Of a stretch of DNA of 64,000 nucleotides, positions 13,204 to 27,275 are shown piece by piece. The DNA lies in the NCBI GenBank assembly GCA_963930775.1, contig OZ005689.1, positions 6,015,141 through 6,079,140 of the forward strand, given 5' to 3'. This DNA comes from Cliona cf. orientalis. Lineage: Eukaryota > Porifera > Demospongiae > Clionaida > Clionaidae. The position numbers and the translations under genes were made by a program. The notes beneath the pieces were generated by a model. The model was not told where the DNA came from and ran no database searches. It saw only the letters and a list, made by a program, of their open reading frames with translations. How positions within the stretch are numbered: position 1 is the first letter of the stretch; every line of letters starts with the position of its first letter.

Positions 13204-16200
13204 CACACACACACACAGAACGACTACCATAACGCTAGAGCATGCGCCGAGGGTTAATAATTATCGTTTTATTCTAATAGAGCGCAAGCTAAAAAATAGT
13301 AACTTTCGTGCGATTTTCTGGTAAAGGTTATCACAAACTCCATTAAGATACATTATGAAAAGTCCTAGAATGCACATTTTCTTGCGCTAATAATTATTAT
13401 TAGAGGTATGATAAGATAATTGTTATTGTATTAAAGTGTATTAGTACATCAATTTTTCAGTTTTAATCAGAACTGTCATTCAGCTCCTTTTCAAAAGATT
13501 GCAACAGTTTATCACGATCGTCTGCTGATTCTTCTTCAATTTTATCAAACTCGAAGTGATGCGATTTCTTACAGCAGGAGAGTTTAAGTATTGCGGCTTT
13601 CAGTTTATGTAGAGGGATAAGGTTAGCACAGATAATTAGAAGTGGAAGATATGCACTGACAAATGCAACCCACATAAAAAAGCTGCTATACCAGTCAAGA
13701 TCAACAATCAGATAGCTGTGTAGGGTCAAGATACCAAGGATAAACCCATCAGTATTGTGCATAAAGGATTTTTTGCATGGCTTAGCAAGAAAGACCAAAA
13801 CGCAACATGTACCATATATAATGGTTGGATATATAGGGGTTAATAGACGAATGAAAAGGTGCAGTGATGCAAAGCTTCTCATGTCCCTCCCTCCATCCAA
13901 ACCGTCTCTGTAGCAACTGTAGAATTTCTCCATGAAGATATTGAGAGCAGCGTTTGAGCGACCACCTAGATAATCTAATAAAAGCAAGGAACGCAGCCTT
14001 CGACTAGGATACACAGCTAAAAGCATGGCTGGTAGCAATCCGAATACAAGCCAAACAAGAGCACCAATGACTGCATAGGGAGCGTGTTCCTTGCTAAAGT
14101 ATTGAATGTTTTGCTGAATATACACAACCCTAATATCATCAACCTCAGTAGTGTTCGCCCAATGAACATAATCACGGGAAAGCACAATTGCAGAAATGAA
14201 GCAAACTTTTGTATAGGAGAGAAAGAAGAATGTAGCAAAAGTGTCAACAATTTTAGGTTTGGCACTTCTGTTAGGTATTAGATAGCAGAGTCTCTTCCAC
14301 AGCCAGACAAAGGGTTGATAATCACGTGAATAAAGCTGTATGCATACCCACGTCAAGCAAACCAACAAAACAGGATATACAGCTGAAATGTATCCCAGAA
14401 AAGCAACGTGAATGTTATTTAGATTTGGAAAAACACAAAATGGAGGCAAAATGCTGCGAAAGAAGTCCAAGTTCCATATGCCATGAAACATCAATAAAAT
14501 TTTCACAAATGTGTAAGCATGACTTAATTTGAGAAAAACTGTAGATGTATTTGACGTTAAACAAAATATCACTAGTTGACTGTACATCACACAGGTAGTC
14601 AAAGGAGGTGAAATAACACTAACTTGAAAGACAAGAACAGCTAGATAAAAGAGAGTTATTGGGACAAACTCCAGGATCAAGTAAAGTGGTATTCCATACC
14701 AAGCACCAGTGCAGTTAGCACACTGATACCAAGGAGTAACCACTGAAGGGGCAAATCCATCAATGCATTCGCTGCACACTCGACCTTTCCTGTTCATTGG
14801 TCCACACATGAAATGATTGAGCTCTGAAATGTTGTTTGGTAGTTGAATATACATCCCATTCACCACTGAGACATTTACCTTAGGGGAATAGGCTGCACAA
14901 TAACCAATAGATGTTCCCAGTTCTTCAGTAGTCATGCAAAGTCCGATGTAAATCGATGTCTTTCTTTCCGAACACTCAGTTAACTTAACTGGTCTATAAA
15001 AGACAATGGTACCATTCTTCGATTCATAGCACTGGCAGTGATGGAGTGTATTATTGTAAAAGGACCAAGGATGACACTCATCATGTTCTGCAGCTTGCAC
15101 TGAAACTGAACTGGTCGCACTAATCCACAATGTAAAGAACCAAGACAGAGCTACGAACATGATGCTGCAGGTTAATTTTTGTCACAGCTGTTCATTTATA
15201 AGTGCTATTAGTATTATTTTTCCAATACTATCATAATTATGTTAACTGAGCTTCTCCGTCTGTGTGTGTAACTTATAGCCACATGTTTGATAGGAAGTGT
15301 ACCATCTGATCATCTGGGAGCAAGCTAGCCTTCAGTTTCCCATACACTTAGCTACGTACATGTACATGTACCGGTATATACCACAGCAAAAACAATCAAT
15401 ATAATTATTTGTCTATAACGTATGATTATGGTATATACTGTGTGTTCCCTTACAATGCATCCCTGTACTACTATGAATGTAGAGTCAGGGACTATTCAGG
15501 GCTTTTTTGTTTTTATAGTATGTACATAATGTACAGTAGGTGTATCTGCTCTGTGTTGGTGTCTATACACTGATACAAGTACATGTACGTGAATACTCAC
15601 TACTACTCACTACTAGGTATACGATGTACCGTGTTTATTAAATATAAGTTAAAAAAATTACGATTCAATTTTTGCGCAATTTTCTGGTAAAGGTCGTCAC
15701 ATTCTACATTATGAAGATTTCTTGCGCTGATAGTTGTTTCAGTTAATTCTTGCGTTTTTGCATTTCCAGTAGCAATTTACTTTTCTGTTGTTATGAACAA
15801 CTTGACCACATGCCCAGTAGGTACATGTACATAATGGTTCTTATTGTATGAAGCCATATAAGATCAAATGCTAAAAGCGCAATATTTTCCATAATTATTG
15901 TCTGCAAGTGTGCTATATTTGCCCCAAAAGTGTGTTATATATATTTTCCCCAAGTGTGCTGTATTTTCCCTTCCACTATATAAATAATAGTCTAGGCACC
16001 AATAACGGGCTTACTCTCAGAAGTGGAGGAAGCAACAGAAGGAATAAACTCAGAACAGTGGCGGAGGAAGACGGCTATGACTGGGGGGGGGGGGGGGGGG
16101 GGGCACAGTGGGTGTATCACATGTCTACCCCAATAGAGATGTGTTGAAGGACTGTCTTGCAAGGGGGGGGGGGCACGTGCCCCTGGTGCCCCCCTGGTTC

Positions 16201-19200
16201 CGCCACCTATGCAGAAGAGGCCTCTTTCACTGGTTCAGCAGCATTTGTATTGCTGGGACAATTCATCACCCTGGTAGCAGTTGAGATGTCCTTTCATAAC
16301 CTCTCAAAGAATGCTCCTGTGCCCAAAATTTTCAGCAATAACTTTCTCTGGAATTCCAAAATTGAACATTCGTGTGATAGCCGTAGCCCTAAGGGAATGA
16401 TTGGTATAACGTGTCTCCAACCCAGCCTTCTCTGACAACTCCGAAAGAATGTTCTTTAGCATACTGATTCCCACATGCTGGTTTGTCATGCAGCATTTCT
16501 TAGTATCAGATGGAAATTTTTCCAATGCATGCATGTAGAAGGAGAATTGGAAGGTAAAAGCGGCAGGTATGTAGCCTCATTCCCAGGCTCCCCCTCTCCT
16601 TTTCTCACTTTTCTCACTTTTTTTCGCACGTGAATATTACACATGAAGAGCCTGGTACGGAATCGCGTCCACCCGTGGCCACCTTGGCCAGCCATGACCA
16701 TGATCATGGCAGCCACACGCTCCATTGTGCACAGTGCCACTCTCGCGATGCCTTGTGGATCGTAGCAACATCGCTAAGAATTCACAATGATAGTTAGTAA
16801 GTTGTAAAAGCCTTTAGTTTATATACGTGAAGTTCGGCCAGCGGTACTTGTCAGAGAAAGTAGCACTCAGCTTGTAATGTATTCGCTGGATACATGCATC
16901 AGATACTCTACATACATGTATATACGGATTGTTAAGCCTCAGAAAGGCTCCATAATATAGAGGCCCTGAGTTTTCTCGTAATTACCTCATAGATTGCCTA
17001 AGAGATTACCTAATAATTACACCATAATTACCTAATAATCACAGGAAAGTAAATTTCTATAGGGCATGTAATGAGGTAATTATGGTGTAATGTATGATGA
17101 AACCTATGATCATGGTAGTCTCTTAGGTAATCTATGAGGTACTTATGAGAAAATTCAGGGCCTCCATGCATGGAGCCTTTCTGAGATTTGAAAATCAGTA
17201 TGTATGTAGAGTATCTGATGCCTGTATCCAGCGAATACATTTAAAGACGAGTGCTACTTTCTCCGACGAGTACCGCTGGCTGAACTTCACGTGTTCTCTT
17301 GGCTGATATAATCCCACGGATATCTAAAGCTAGCCTTGCACTATATATAGCACACATCATGGCACGACCAATCTGAAGTTCGGAAGCTGTACTGCACTGT
17401 CGAGTTCATCTCCTGTGACTGAATCTTCGAAACTTGTCCCTATCAAGATCGAGAGTCGGTCTCAGACTCCATCTCTGCGATTGAGGTGCCAGCATTGATG
17501 TGCTATATTGACGACCATTTACCACATGCACCATTAGAACTAGAGCTCTGTAGAGCACATACCCCGTGCGCACATTGTGCAATCTAGAGATTTACTTTGG
17601 GTGCATGGCTATAATTTTGTAAACTTCAGAGAAATAGAAATCAGTACTGCTTAGCCCACTGGGGGTTCCGATGACACTTGAAAAAGCGCTCTCTGCACCT
17701 AGACCTAGCCCAGACTAGGAAGATTTGAATTTCTATCTATGTTTTTTGTAATAATAGTAGTATAGCTGTCTTACATTATGCTTGGTTCCAGATTTCAGTC
17801 ACTGTACATGTAGACATCACGAGCATTATTTAGAACATTGACGATCTTTACCAGTCATATGCTTGGCCACTCAGTTGTGCGCATGAGCAAAAAGCAGTTG
17901 GTATACATATGCATTGATGGGCACTGTCGATAGGCGTGGCTACGGTGGCCGACAAAAAGGCACTATCTGTGACGTTCGTGGACCGTATCCCTCAATTTGA
18001 CGCACACTGAAGCCAGTTTTTCTCCGAATTCGATTGATTCGTTGTGATTACGAGTCGCTTAGACGCCTATATCTCGAGATATGGCGATTTTTGTGCTAAC
18101 GACAACGACAACGACACAACCGATTACTTTACCCCCTTGCGCATGCGCGCGGGGTAGCTATACAGCTACAGAAGGGTGGTCAAAGTTTCATATTAGATAT
18201 TAGCATATTATGATAATGCATTAATTATTGTTATTGTGTTCAATTGCAAGTATATTTTCACTTTTAATCAGAACTGTCATTCTGCTCTTTTTCAAAAGAT
18301 TGCAACAGGTTATGATCACGATCGTCTGCTGACTCTTCTGCTTCATCAAGGGGTGGTCACTACTATACCTGCTGTACTGACGCCCGCGACCACGCATTTT
18401 GATCCTGCTCACCTCCGTATACTATAAAAAGTGGGCGTTCACCTCAGTAAACTATAAATTGATCAAGAAATCAAGAACAATTTTTGGCATCAATCAAGCC
18501 ATCAAGCCACTTTTTTAGTGAAAATCAAGCGATCAAGGTAGCTTTCCAGTGGGAATCAAGCGATCAAGGCCCAAAATAGGCCCGATCAAATTTTGATCCC
18601 GGTCGCGGGTGTCAGTACAGTAAGTATAGTAGTGACCACCCCTTGCTTCATTTTCATCAACGTCGAAGCGATGTGATTTCGTACAGCAGGAGAGTTTAAG
18701 TATTGCGGCTTTCAGTTTATGTAGAGGGATAAGGTTAGCACAGATAATTAGAAGTGGAAGATATGCGCTGATAAATGCAACCCACATAGAAAAGCTGCTA
18801 TGCCGTAGGATTGGTATGTTATGCGAGGTTAAATTTATGCGATTTCCCAGTTAAAGTATTATGCGATTTTTATTTATGCGATAGTACCATGAGCTAGACT
18901 CCACCCTCGAGGGTAAGGTCTGGGCACAAGACTACCTGCTCTAGTAGAGGAAAGCACTATCAGCCCTTATTAACCCTCGCCGCAAAGCGTAGGCGGAGGG
19001 TTACTGCAATCGTTTGGCGATTTTTGTCCGTCCGTCCGTCCGTTTGTTTGTCCGTCTGTCTGTCCGTCCGTCCGTCCGTATGGTAAGGGTCGTCTGAGAG
19101 AAAGTACGCATCTGAGGATTACCAGGCATCAAGGAAGAGTGGTCACGTTAAGTCCTGCCCAGTGGTATGATAGTGCGTAGCTGTGGTTGCCATTCTGTGC

Positions 19201-20939
19201 CTTGCTGGTCAGTTGTCAGTGCAGTGACAGCGTAAACAGGCAGTGGCTCTCAAGTGCATAATTGAGTTTAAGTAGTCACAGAGGCTTTCAGTTATTATAG
19301 TGACATAGGCAGGTGCCTTCCCCCTAGCCTATATCATGCACTGACTCTGAAGAAAACTGGAGTACCTCAGGTGCAGGCCCGCATGATTGTATATAGTATT
19401 GAACTAGCTACATACTACCATAATATGGTAGTATGTATGTCGTTCAATACTCCTTATATTAGCTACTATACTATAGATCTCTATATGTGCATGAGTCATG
19501 CATGCGTGTAGCGGTGAGGGTTTTGCACTCCTGTGCATTCATTAATACTGAAAACACTCACCAGTAGTCCGTAGATATCGCTAGCGTACTTCTCTCTGGC
19601 TCTTTCCAGGCTCAAACTGTTGTACCGTTCGGCCAAACAGACTGAGCGCTTTATACTAGTGTATAGCAGATCGATTGCGCGTGCAATAAGACCACGTGTA
19701 TGCGGCGCGCGCCTGGGCCGGCCGGCCCATTGCGCAATGTATGTAATGCACATTATTATTTTGCGATTTTTAATTCTGCGATTTCGCTAAAATTCGCATA
19801 ATCGCATAACTAAAAATACCGCATAACATACCAATCCTACAGTACCAGTCAAGATCAACAACTAGATAGCTGTGTAGAGTCAAGATACCAAGGATAAACC
19901 CATCAGTATTGTGTATAAAGGACTTTTTGCATGGCTTAGCAAGAAAGATCAAAACGCAGGATGTACCATATATAATGGTTGGATATATAGGGGTTAATAG
20001 ACGAATGAAAAGGTGCAGTGATGCAAAGCTTCTCATATCCCTCCCTCCATCCAGACCGTCTCTGTAGCAACTGTAGAATTTCTCCATGAAGATATTGAGA
20101 GCAGCGTTTGAGCGACCACCTAGATAATCTAATAAAAGCAAGGAACGCAGCCTTCGATTAGGATAATAATTATTATACCGTATATAGCGCAACCTTTTTA
20201 TACGTTAAGTCATGCTATTGCTAGCTCGGGCAAAGTCAAGAAGCTTAGAATCGGCAAATGACGCTAAAACTGGCGAACAAAGCGTTTCTGAGAAATCCAC
20301 ACAAATCATGTGTTTGGAACGCCATAAGGAACCTTACATCACCGCAAATTGGACTCGTAAACGAGGTATGTAGCAGCTAGCGTGGTAACAGACAGAATGA
20401 CACACAAACCAACTACAGTAACCCTTGCGCATGCGCCGAGGGTTAATTAATACATTGTGACCGTTAGGGTGTCTAAAAATTTGGTACACGTTCTCACGAC
20501 CTACCCATATCAGAAGTTGGAGCAGCTGCAGAAGTAGTAGTAGTGCCTACTGAATCACCGGATCCCCCAGTTGGGTGACGCCTGTTAATTATCATCCGAT
20601 CTTGGCCTCTTCCTCCTCCGAGGCTGGTGGGGTTTGCTCTGCTGGATTCAGCCTGCAGGTAGGCATCAGCCTTCTTTATCGCCTGGGAACTGGAATCTCC
20701 GTCAGTAGATGTAACCAGGCCATGGACAAGATCACCTATTGAACAGTATTATAAACATCAAAGAATTCCGTTCATACTTTTAGGAGGACATCAAAGGATT
20801 TTGCGCCAAGATCAAAGGAGGAGAGGCGGGGACTACATGTACCTATTTCATCCACTTTTGCTAGGAAACTGGACAGATCCTTCCCCGTTTGCCCATCGCT
20901 CAACAGCTTTTCTCCTTCTTCATCTGAAGAACCCGACAT
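8693..20939 (-). CDS. Short TTC12-like tetratricopeptide repeat protein, six exons
   Basis: Read on the minus strand, the exons are 20939-20843, 20735-20505, 11749-11550, 10741-10682, 10411-10340 and 8791-8693. All junctions are GT-AG, the phases close exactly and the product is 252 residues. The N-terminus (GKDLSSFLAKVDEI) and the block EEDAEERAQKRKEREK match the order of landmarks in animal TTC12. They are followed by about three TPR units (EFQAAINNYSQAV, GEFEEAIKVCDTAL, QYKEADVYYQEAIK). Animal TTC12 continues into armadillo repeats and is needed for preassembly of axonemal dyneins. Here the protein stops soon after the TPRs (KELHKQQND), so it would be a TPR-only form. The second intron is about 8.7 kb and contains another gene on the same strand. 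It starts 196 bp from the divergent DCAF8 start. The TPR assignment is firm; orthology to TTC12 is likely, and other small TPR cochaperones are the alternative. Confidence 0.78.
8847..9289. mobile_element. Non-autonomous element with GGCGTAGCCAGG ends
   Basis: The ends are inverted (CGGCGTAGCCAGG at the left, CCTGGCTACGCCCCTG at the right), each flanked inside by a G- or C-run. It lies in the last intron of the TTC12-like gene. Inside is an 89-bp unit repeated twice in tandem (8900-8988 and 8989-9077). Possible relatives with GTGGCGG-type ends occur at 16057-16208 and near 60125-60285. Confidence 0.6.
9415..9486 (-). ncRNA. tRNA-like sequence (probable tRNA-derived SINE head)
   Basis: On the minus strand a cloverleaf can be folded: a 7-bp acceptor stem (several G-U pairs), an A box TGGCTCAGTGGTAGAG, a D stem GCTC/GAGT, an anticodon stem CTGGC/GTCAG, a T stem CTGGG/CCCGG and a B box GGTTCGATTCC. 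A run of T residues, a possible Pol III terminator, follows just downstream. The anticodon loop is GGCTCAA, so the universal U33 is a G. I therefore think it is a tRNA-derived element or a tRNA pseudogene rather than a working tRNA (the anticodon would be CTC). Confidence 0.55.
9756..10281. mobile_element. CAGTAGC-family non-autonomous DNA element, full length
   Basis: The left end ACTTGACCACATGCCCAGTAGC and the inverted right end (GCTACTGAGCATCCAAGT on the plus strand) bound about 525 bp with no credible protein. It holds the TGGTAAAAGGTCGTCA motif near its left end. It sits in an intron of the TTC12-like gene. Other copies are at 16815-17545, 52353-52875, 58555-58745 and 59075-59290. Confidence 0.6.
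10786..10981. mobile_element. Inverted-repeat MITE, TAGTGGGAAACTTTC family, copy A
   Basis: TATAGTGGGAAACTTTCGAG at the left mirrors TTGAAAGTTTCCCAGTATA at the right. It lies in the intron between exons 3 and 4 of the TTC12-like gene. Copies B (11369-11518) and C (28017-28199) share the ends. Confidence 0.65.
11047..11160. mobile_element. Long GC-cored foldback hairpin
   Basis: The arms (TGTATTATGGATTATAAAGC and its complement, extending out to CACATGGTAGGC and GCCTACCATGTG) flank a core rich in CCGAGGG strings. A hairpin with a similar CGAGGG/GCCC core lies at 46065-46182. Confidence 0.65.
11369..11518. mobile_element. Inverted-repeat MITE, TAGTGGGAAACTTTC family, copy B
   Basis: TATAGTGGGAAACTTTTGAG at the left mirrors CTCAAAAGCTTCTGCTATA at the right. 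It ends about 30 bp from the splice donor of TTC12-like exon 3 (minus strand), in the same intron as copy A. Confidence 0.6.
12116..12707. mobile_element. TACCGTATAGC-ended element with a non-repetitive interior
   Basis: TACCGTATAGC at the left and GCTATACGGTA at the right are exact inverted ends, with AAATTTTCGC-rich subterminal repeats on both sides. The GC-richer interior (about 12200-12540) contains a short open frame from 12385 (MAEGYSFDDRGP, 31 codons). A CCAG/GTAAAA donor-like site lies near 12521. It may have captured a piece of a host gene. Confidence 0.6.
13005..13257. repeat. GCATGCGCCGAGGGTTAAT repeat, 3' half
   Basis: This is one of four related 3' halves (others at 20227-20453, 48873-49064 and 49352-49560). 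They run from an AACAAAGCG(T)TTCT start through a GACA or CA microsatellite to a terminal CGCATGCGCCGAGGGTTAAT-like end. This copy carries a GACA tract at about 13173-13201. Confidence 0.6.
13463..15160 (-). CDS. Cys-rich ectodomain plus multi-TM membrane protein, single exon
   Basis: An uninterrupted 565-residue frame. It starts with a signal peptide (MFVALSWFFTLWISATSS). A luminal or extracellular part of about 150 residues follows, with some ten cysteines and several N-glycosylation sites, ending in CGPMNRKGRVCSEC and CANC. About 7-9 hydrophobic segments come next (roughly 155-515), then an acidic tail (EEESADDRDKLLQSFEKEL). The CGP-x-R-G-x-x-C-x-x-C pre-membrane motif followed by many helices is, from memory, typical of a large family in sponges and cnidarians with no assigned function. 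A receptor or transporter role is possible but unproven. The gene lies on the same strand inside the large intron of the TTC12-like gene. A damaged paralogue is at 18264-20168. The absence of introns could mean retrocopying. Confidence 0.82.
   Translation of the reverse strand: MFVALSWFFTLWISATSSVSVQAAEHDECHPWSFYNNTLHHCQCYESKNGTIVFYRPVKLTECSERKTSIYIGLCMTTEELGTSIGYCAAYSPKVNVSVVNGMYIQLPNNISELNHFMCGPMNRKGRVCSECIDGFAPSVVTPWYQCANCTGAWYGIPLYLILEFVPITLFYLAVLVFQVSVISPPLTTCVMYSQLVIFCLTSNTSTVFLKLSHAYTFVKILLMFHGIWNLDFFRSILPPFCVFPNLNNIHVAFLGYISAVYPVLLVCLTWVCIQLYSRDYQPFVWLWKRLCYLIPNRSAKPKIVDTFATFFFLSYTKVCFISAIVLSRDYVHWANTTEVDDIRVVYIQQNIQYFSKEHAPYAVIGALVWLVFGLLPAMLLAVYPSRRLRSLLLLDYLGGRSNAALNIFMEKFYSCYRDGLDGGRDMRSFASLHLFIRLLTPIYPTIIYGTCCVLVFLAKPCKKSFMHNTDGFILGILTLHSYLIVDLDWYSSFFMWVAFVSAYLPLLIICANLIPLHKLKAAILKLSCCKKSHHFEFDKIEEESADDRDKLLQSFEKELNDSSD
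15161..16056. other. Intronic spacer with repeat scraps
   Basis: No gene is seen. A decayed piece of the GTGTTTATGCTAAT element family (TACCGTGTTTAT... with GGTAAAGGTCGTCAC) lies at about 15627-15745. An end fragment of the CAGTAGC family follows at about 15764-15840. Confidence 0.45.
16057..16208. repeat. Short element with GTGGCGG inverted ends and G-runs
   Basis: GTGGCGGAGGAAG at the left mirrors GGTTCCGCCACCT at the right, with poly-G runs inside (about 16083-16103 and 16162-16172). Confidence 0.5.
16304..16534 (-). pseudogene. Tyrosine-recombinase (Crypton/DUF3504-like) C-terminal fragment
   Basis: The frame reads YTNHSLRATAITRMFNFG then ENFGHRS. This fits the catalytic H-x-x-R block and the downstream G-H-R-S of eukaryotic tyrosine recombinases such as Cryptons and the domesticated DUF3504 proteins. 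Only about 75 residues are left, the final catalytic tyrosine is not seen, and the flanks on both sides are repeats. It is a dead fragment of a transposase. Confidence 0.55.
16815..17545. mobile_element. CAGTAGC-family element, head-to-head inverted pair
   Basis: The segment GTGAAGTTCGGCC...GAATTTTCTC occurs forward (about 16827-16980) and again inverted (about 17145-17300). It is centred on a palindrome of AATTACACCATAATTACC strings near 17060. The right end carries ATTGACGACCATTTACCACA. Confidence 0.55.
17546..18165. repeat. AGAGCACATACCCCG...GCGCATGCGCGCGGGGTA repeat, long copy
   Basis: A dispersed repeat with CATACCCCG at one end and CCCCCTTGCGCATGCGCGCG at the other. Shorter copies are at 28446-28705 and, inverted, at 33497-33740. 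It contains a decayed GACGATCTTTACCAG motif near 17849. No protein is seen. Confidence 0.55.
18348..18644. mobile_element. hAT-like MITE (AAGGGGTGGTC ends) with 8-bp target duplication
   Basis: The ends AAGGGGTGGTCACTACTATA and TATAGTAGTGACCACCCCTT are inverted, and the complementarity continues inward (ACTGACGCCCGCGACC and its mirror). The flanks GCTTCATC (18340-18347) and GCTTCATT (18645-18652) look like an 8-bp target duplication. That size fits the hAT superfamily. It interrupts the multi-TM pseudogene. A second family member is at 57345-57870. Confidence 0.75.
18803..19842. mobile_element. 1.04-kb TA-target element with GTAGGATTGGTATGTTATGCG ends
   Basis: The inverted ends are CCGTAGGATTGGTATGTTAT (left) and the mirror of its equivalent (right), identical over at least 21 bases from GTAGG. 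Comparing the intact gene (GCTATACCAG) with the split one shows insertion at a TA, consistent with a Tc1/mariner-type non-autonomous element. Its interior carries another repeat (18967-19520) and AT-rich GCGATTTTTA strings. No transposase is seen. Confidence 0.75.
18967..19520. repeat. ATTAACCCTCGCCGCAAAGC repeat, 5' half, nested
   Basis: It starts with ATTAACCCTCGCCGCAAAGC, followed by a TCCG microsatellite (about 19027-19080), and matches 49797-50282 closely. It lies within the TA-target element. Confidence 0.6.
20227..20453. repeat. GCATGCGCCGAGGGTTAAT repeat, 3' half
   Basis: It matches 13005-13257 and 49352-49560 and ends in GCGCATGCGCCGAGGGTTAA about 50 bp from TTC12-like exon 2. Confidence 0.6.
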
Positions 20940-21135
20940 TTATTAAACAGCGAAAGCAAACAATATTATGCAATATAAACGCAGCTGGCACGATAAATAT
21001 GAAGGAATGTGTTAATTACTTGAGACCACGCCCACTCGGATCACCTGACCAGAGATTTGCCAGAGATCGAGAGTAGATATCAGTTGTTTACATTTTGCCA
21101 GCACAGAGCCAGCTAGCCGAGGATCGATCATAGAG
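20940..21135. promoter_or_regulatory. Divergent promoter of the TTC12-like gene and DCAF8
   Basis: Only 196 bp separate the two start codons, which point away from each other. The interval has a CCACGCCC box (about 21028) and no evident TATA box. A shared promoter is inferred from the spacing; start sites cannot be seen. Confidence 0.6.
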
Positions 21136-26654
<5,519 letters not shown>

Positions 26655-27275
26655 TAATTATGGATAATAATAATTGATGATTAATTGATGGGGATTTCCC
26701 CGAGTACAATAGGGCATTCCATTGGATCACTAGCACTGTTGTCTAACACATTACATCATCCTAGATAACCAATTACATCACCTCATTCTGTCATCTTGAT
26801 CTATAGCTATAGCTAGCTAGCTGTGCCAGCACTTAGAAAGTGTACAAGAATTTGTCTACTGATTGTTGTCATGTTTGTTTTGGCTGAATTCATACATATT
26901 ATTTGTTTGAATAATATTATTGTGAATACAATGTCATAGTTGTGGCATAACGATTTCCATAATAATACTGATAATTATTATTTTGATGTCAGGGTGTTAT
27001 GTACGACTTATGTATATTATATTCAATTGTTATTCACCTGTTCTCGATCGTTCTCATGCTTTGTTGCTGCTGCTCAGTGCTCAGTCATTTCTCCATGTGA
27101 TCATTATTTACTCAACAATATTATTATTTCATTATCAAGCGTAAGAGTGGATAAGGACAGTGATTTGTCAAAGCAGAGCATGAAAATATGACGAGAAAGA
27201 GAGACAGAGAGAGAGAGAGAGTTAAAAGAAAATTCGGAGAATTATAAATATTGTAATACTGCATGATTGATGAAG
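26655..27275. other. Convergent 3' spacer between DCAF8 and XPR1
   Basis: About 620 bp of AT-rich sequence between two stops that face each other. A GA-rich tract lies at about 27196-27222. I see no coding sequence or recognised repeat family. Confidence 0.5.

Larger units (their letters stand above)
18264..20168 (-). pseudogene. Broken paralogue of the multi-TM gene, split by two transposons
   Basis: Three blocks are collinear with the C-terminal half of the 13463-15160 gene and very similar to it: 20168-19843 (YPNRRLRSLLLLDYLGG to VDLDWY), 18800-18653 (SMWVAFISAYLPLL onward) and 18339-18264 (acidic tail and stop). They are separated by insertions at 18803-19842 and 18348-18644. The N-terminal half is absent: homology stops abruptly at about 20168. 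The remaining pieces keep the reading frame with few changes, so the duplication and insertions look recent. Not functional as it stands. Confidence 0.85.

Noticed and set aside
13160..13220. CRISPR-like or other structured array
   Set aside because: It is a GACA/CA microsatellite with no spacers, and the genome is eukaryotic.
18967..20453. One complete element from ATTAACCCTCG to CGAGGGTTAAT
   Set aside because: Pseudogene coding sequence and the end of the TA-target element lie between the two halves, so they are not one simple insertion.
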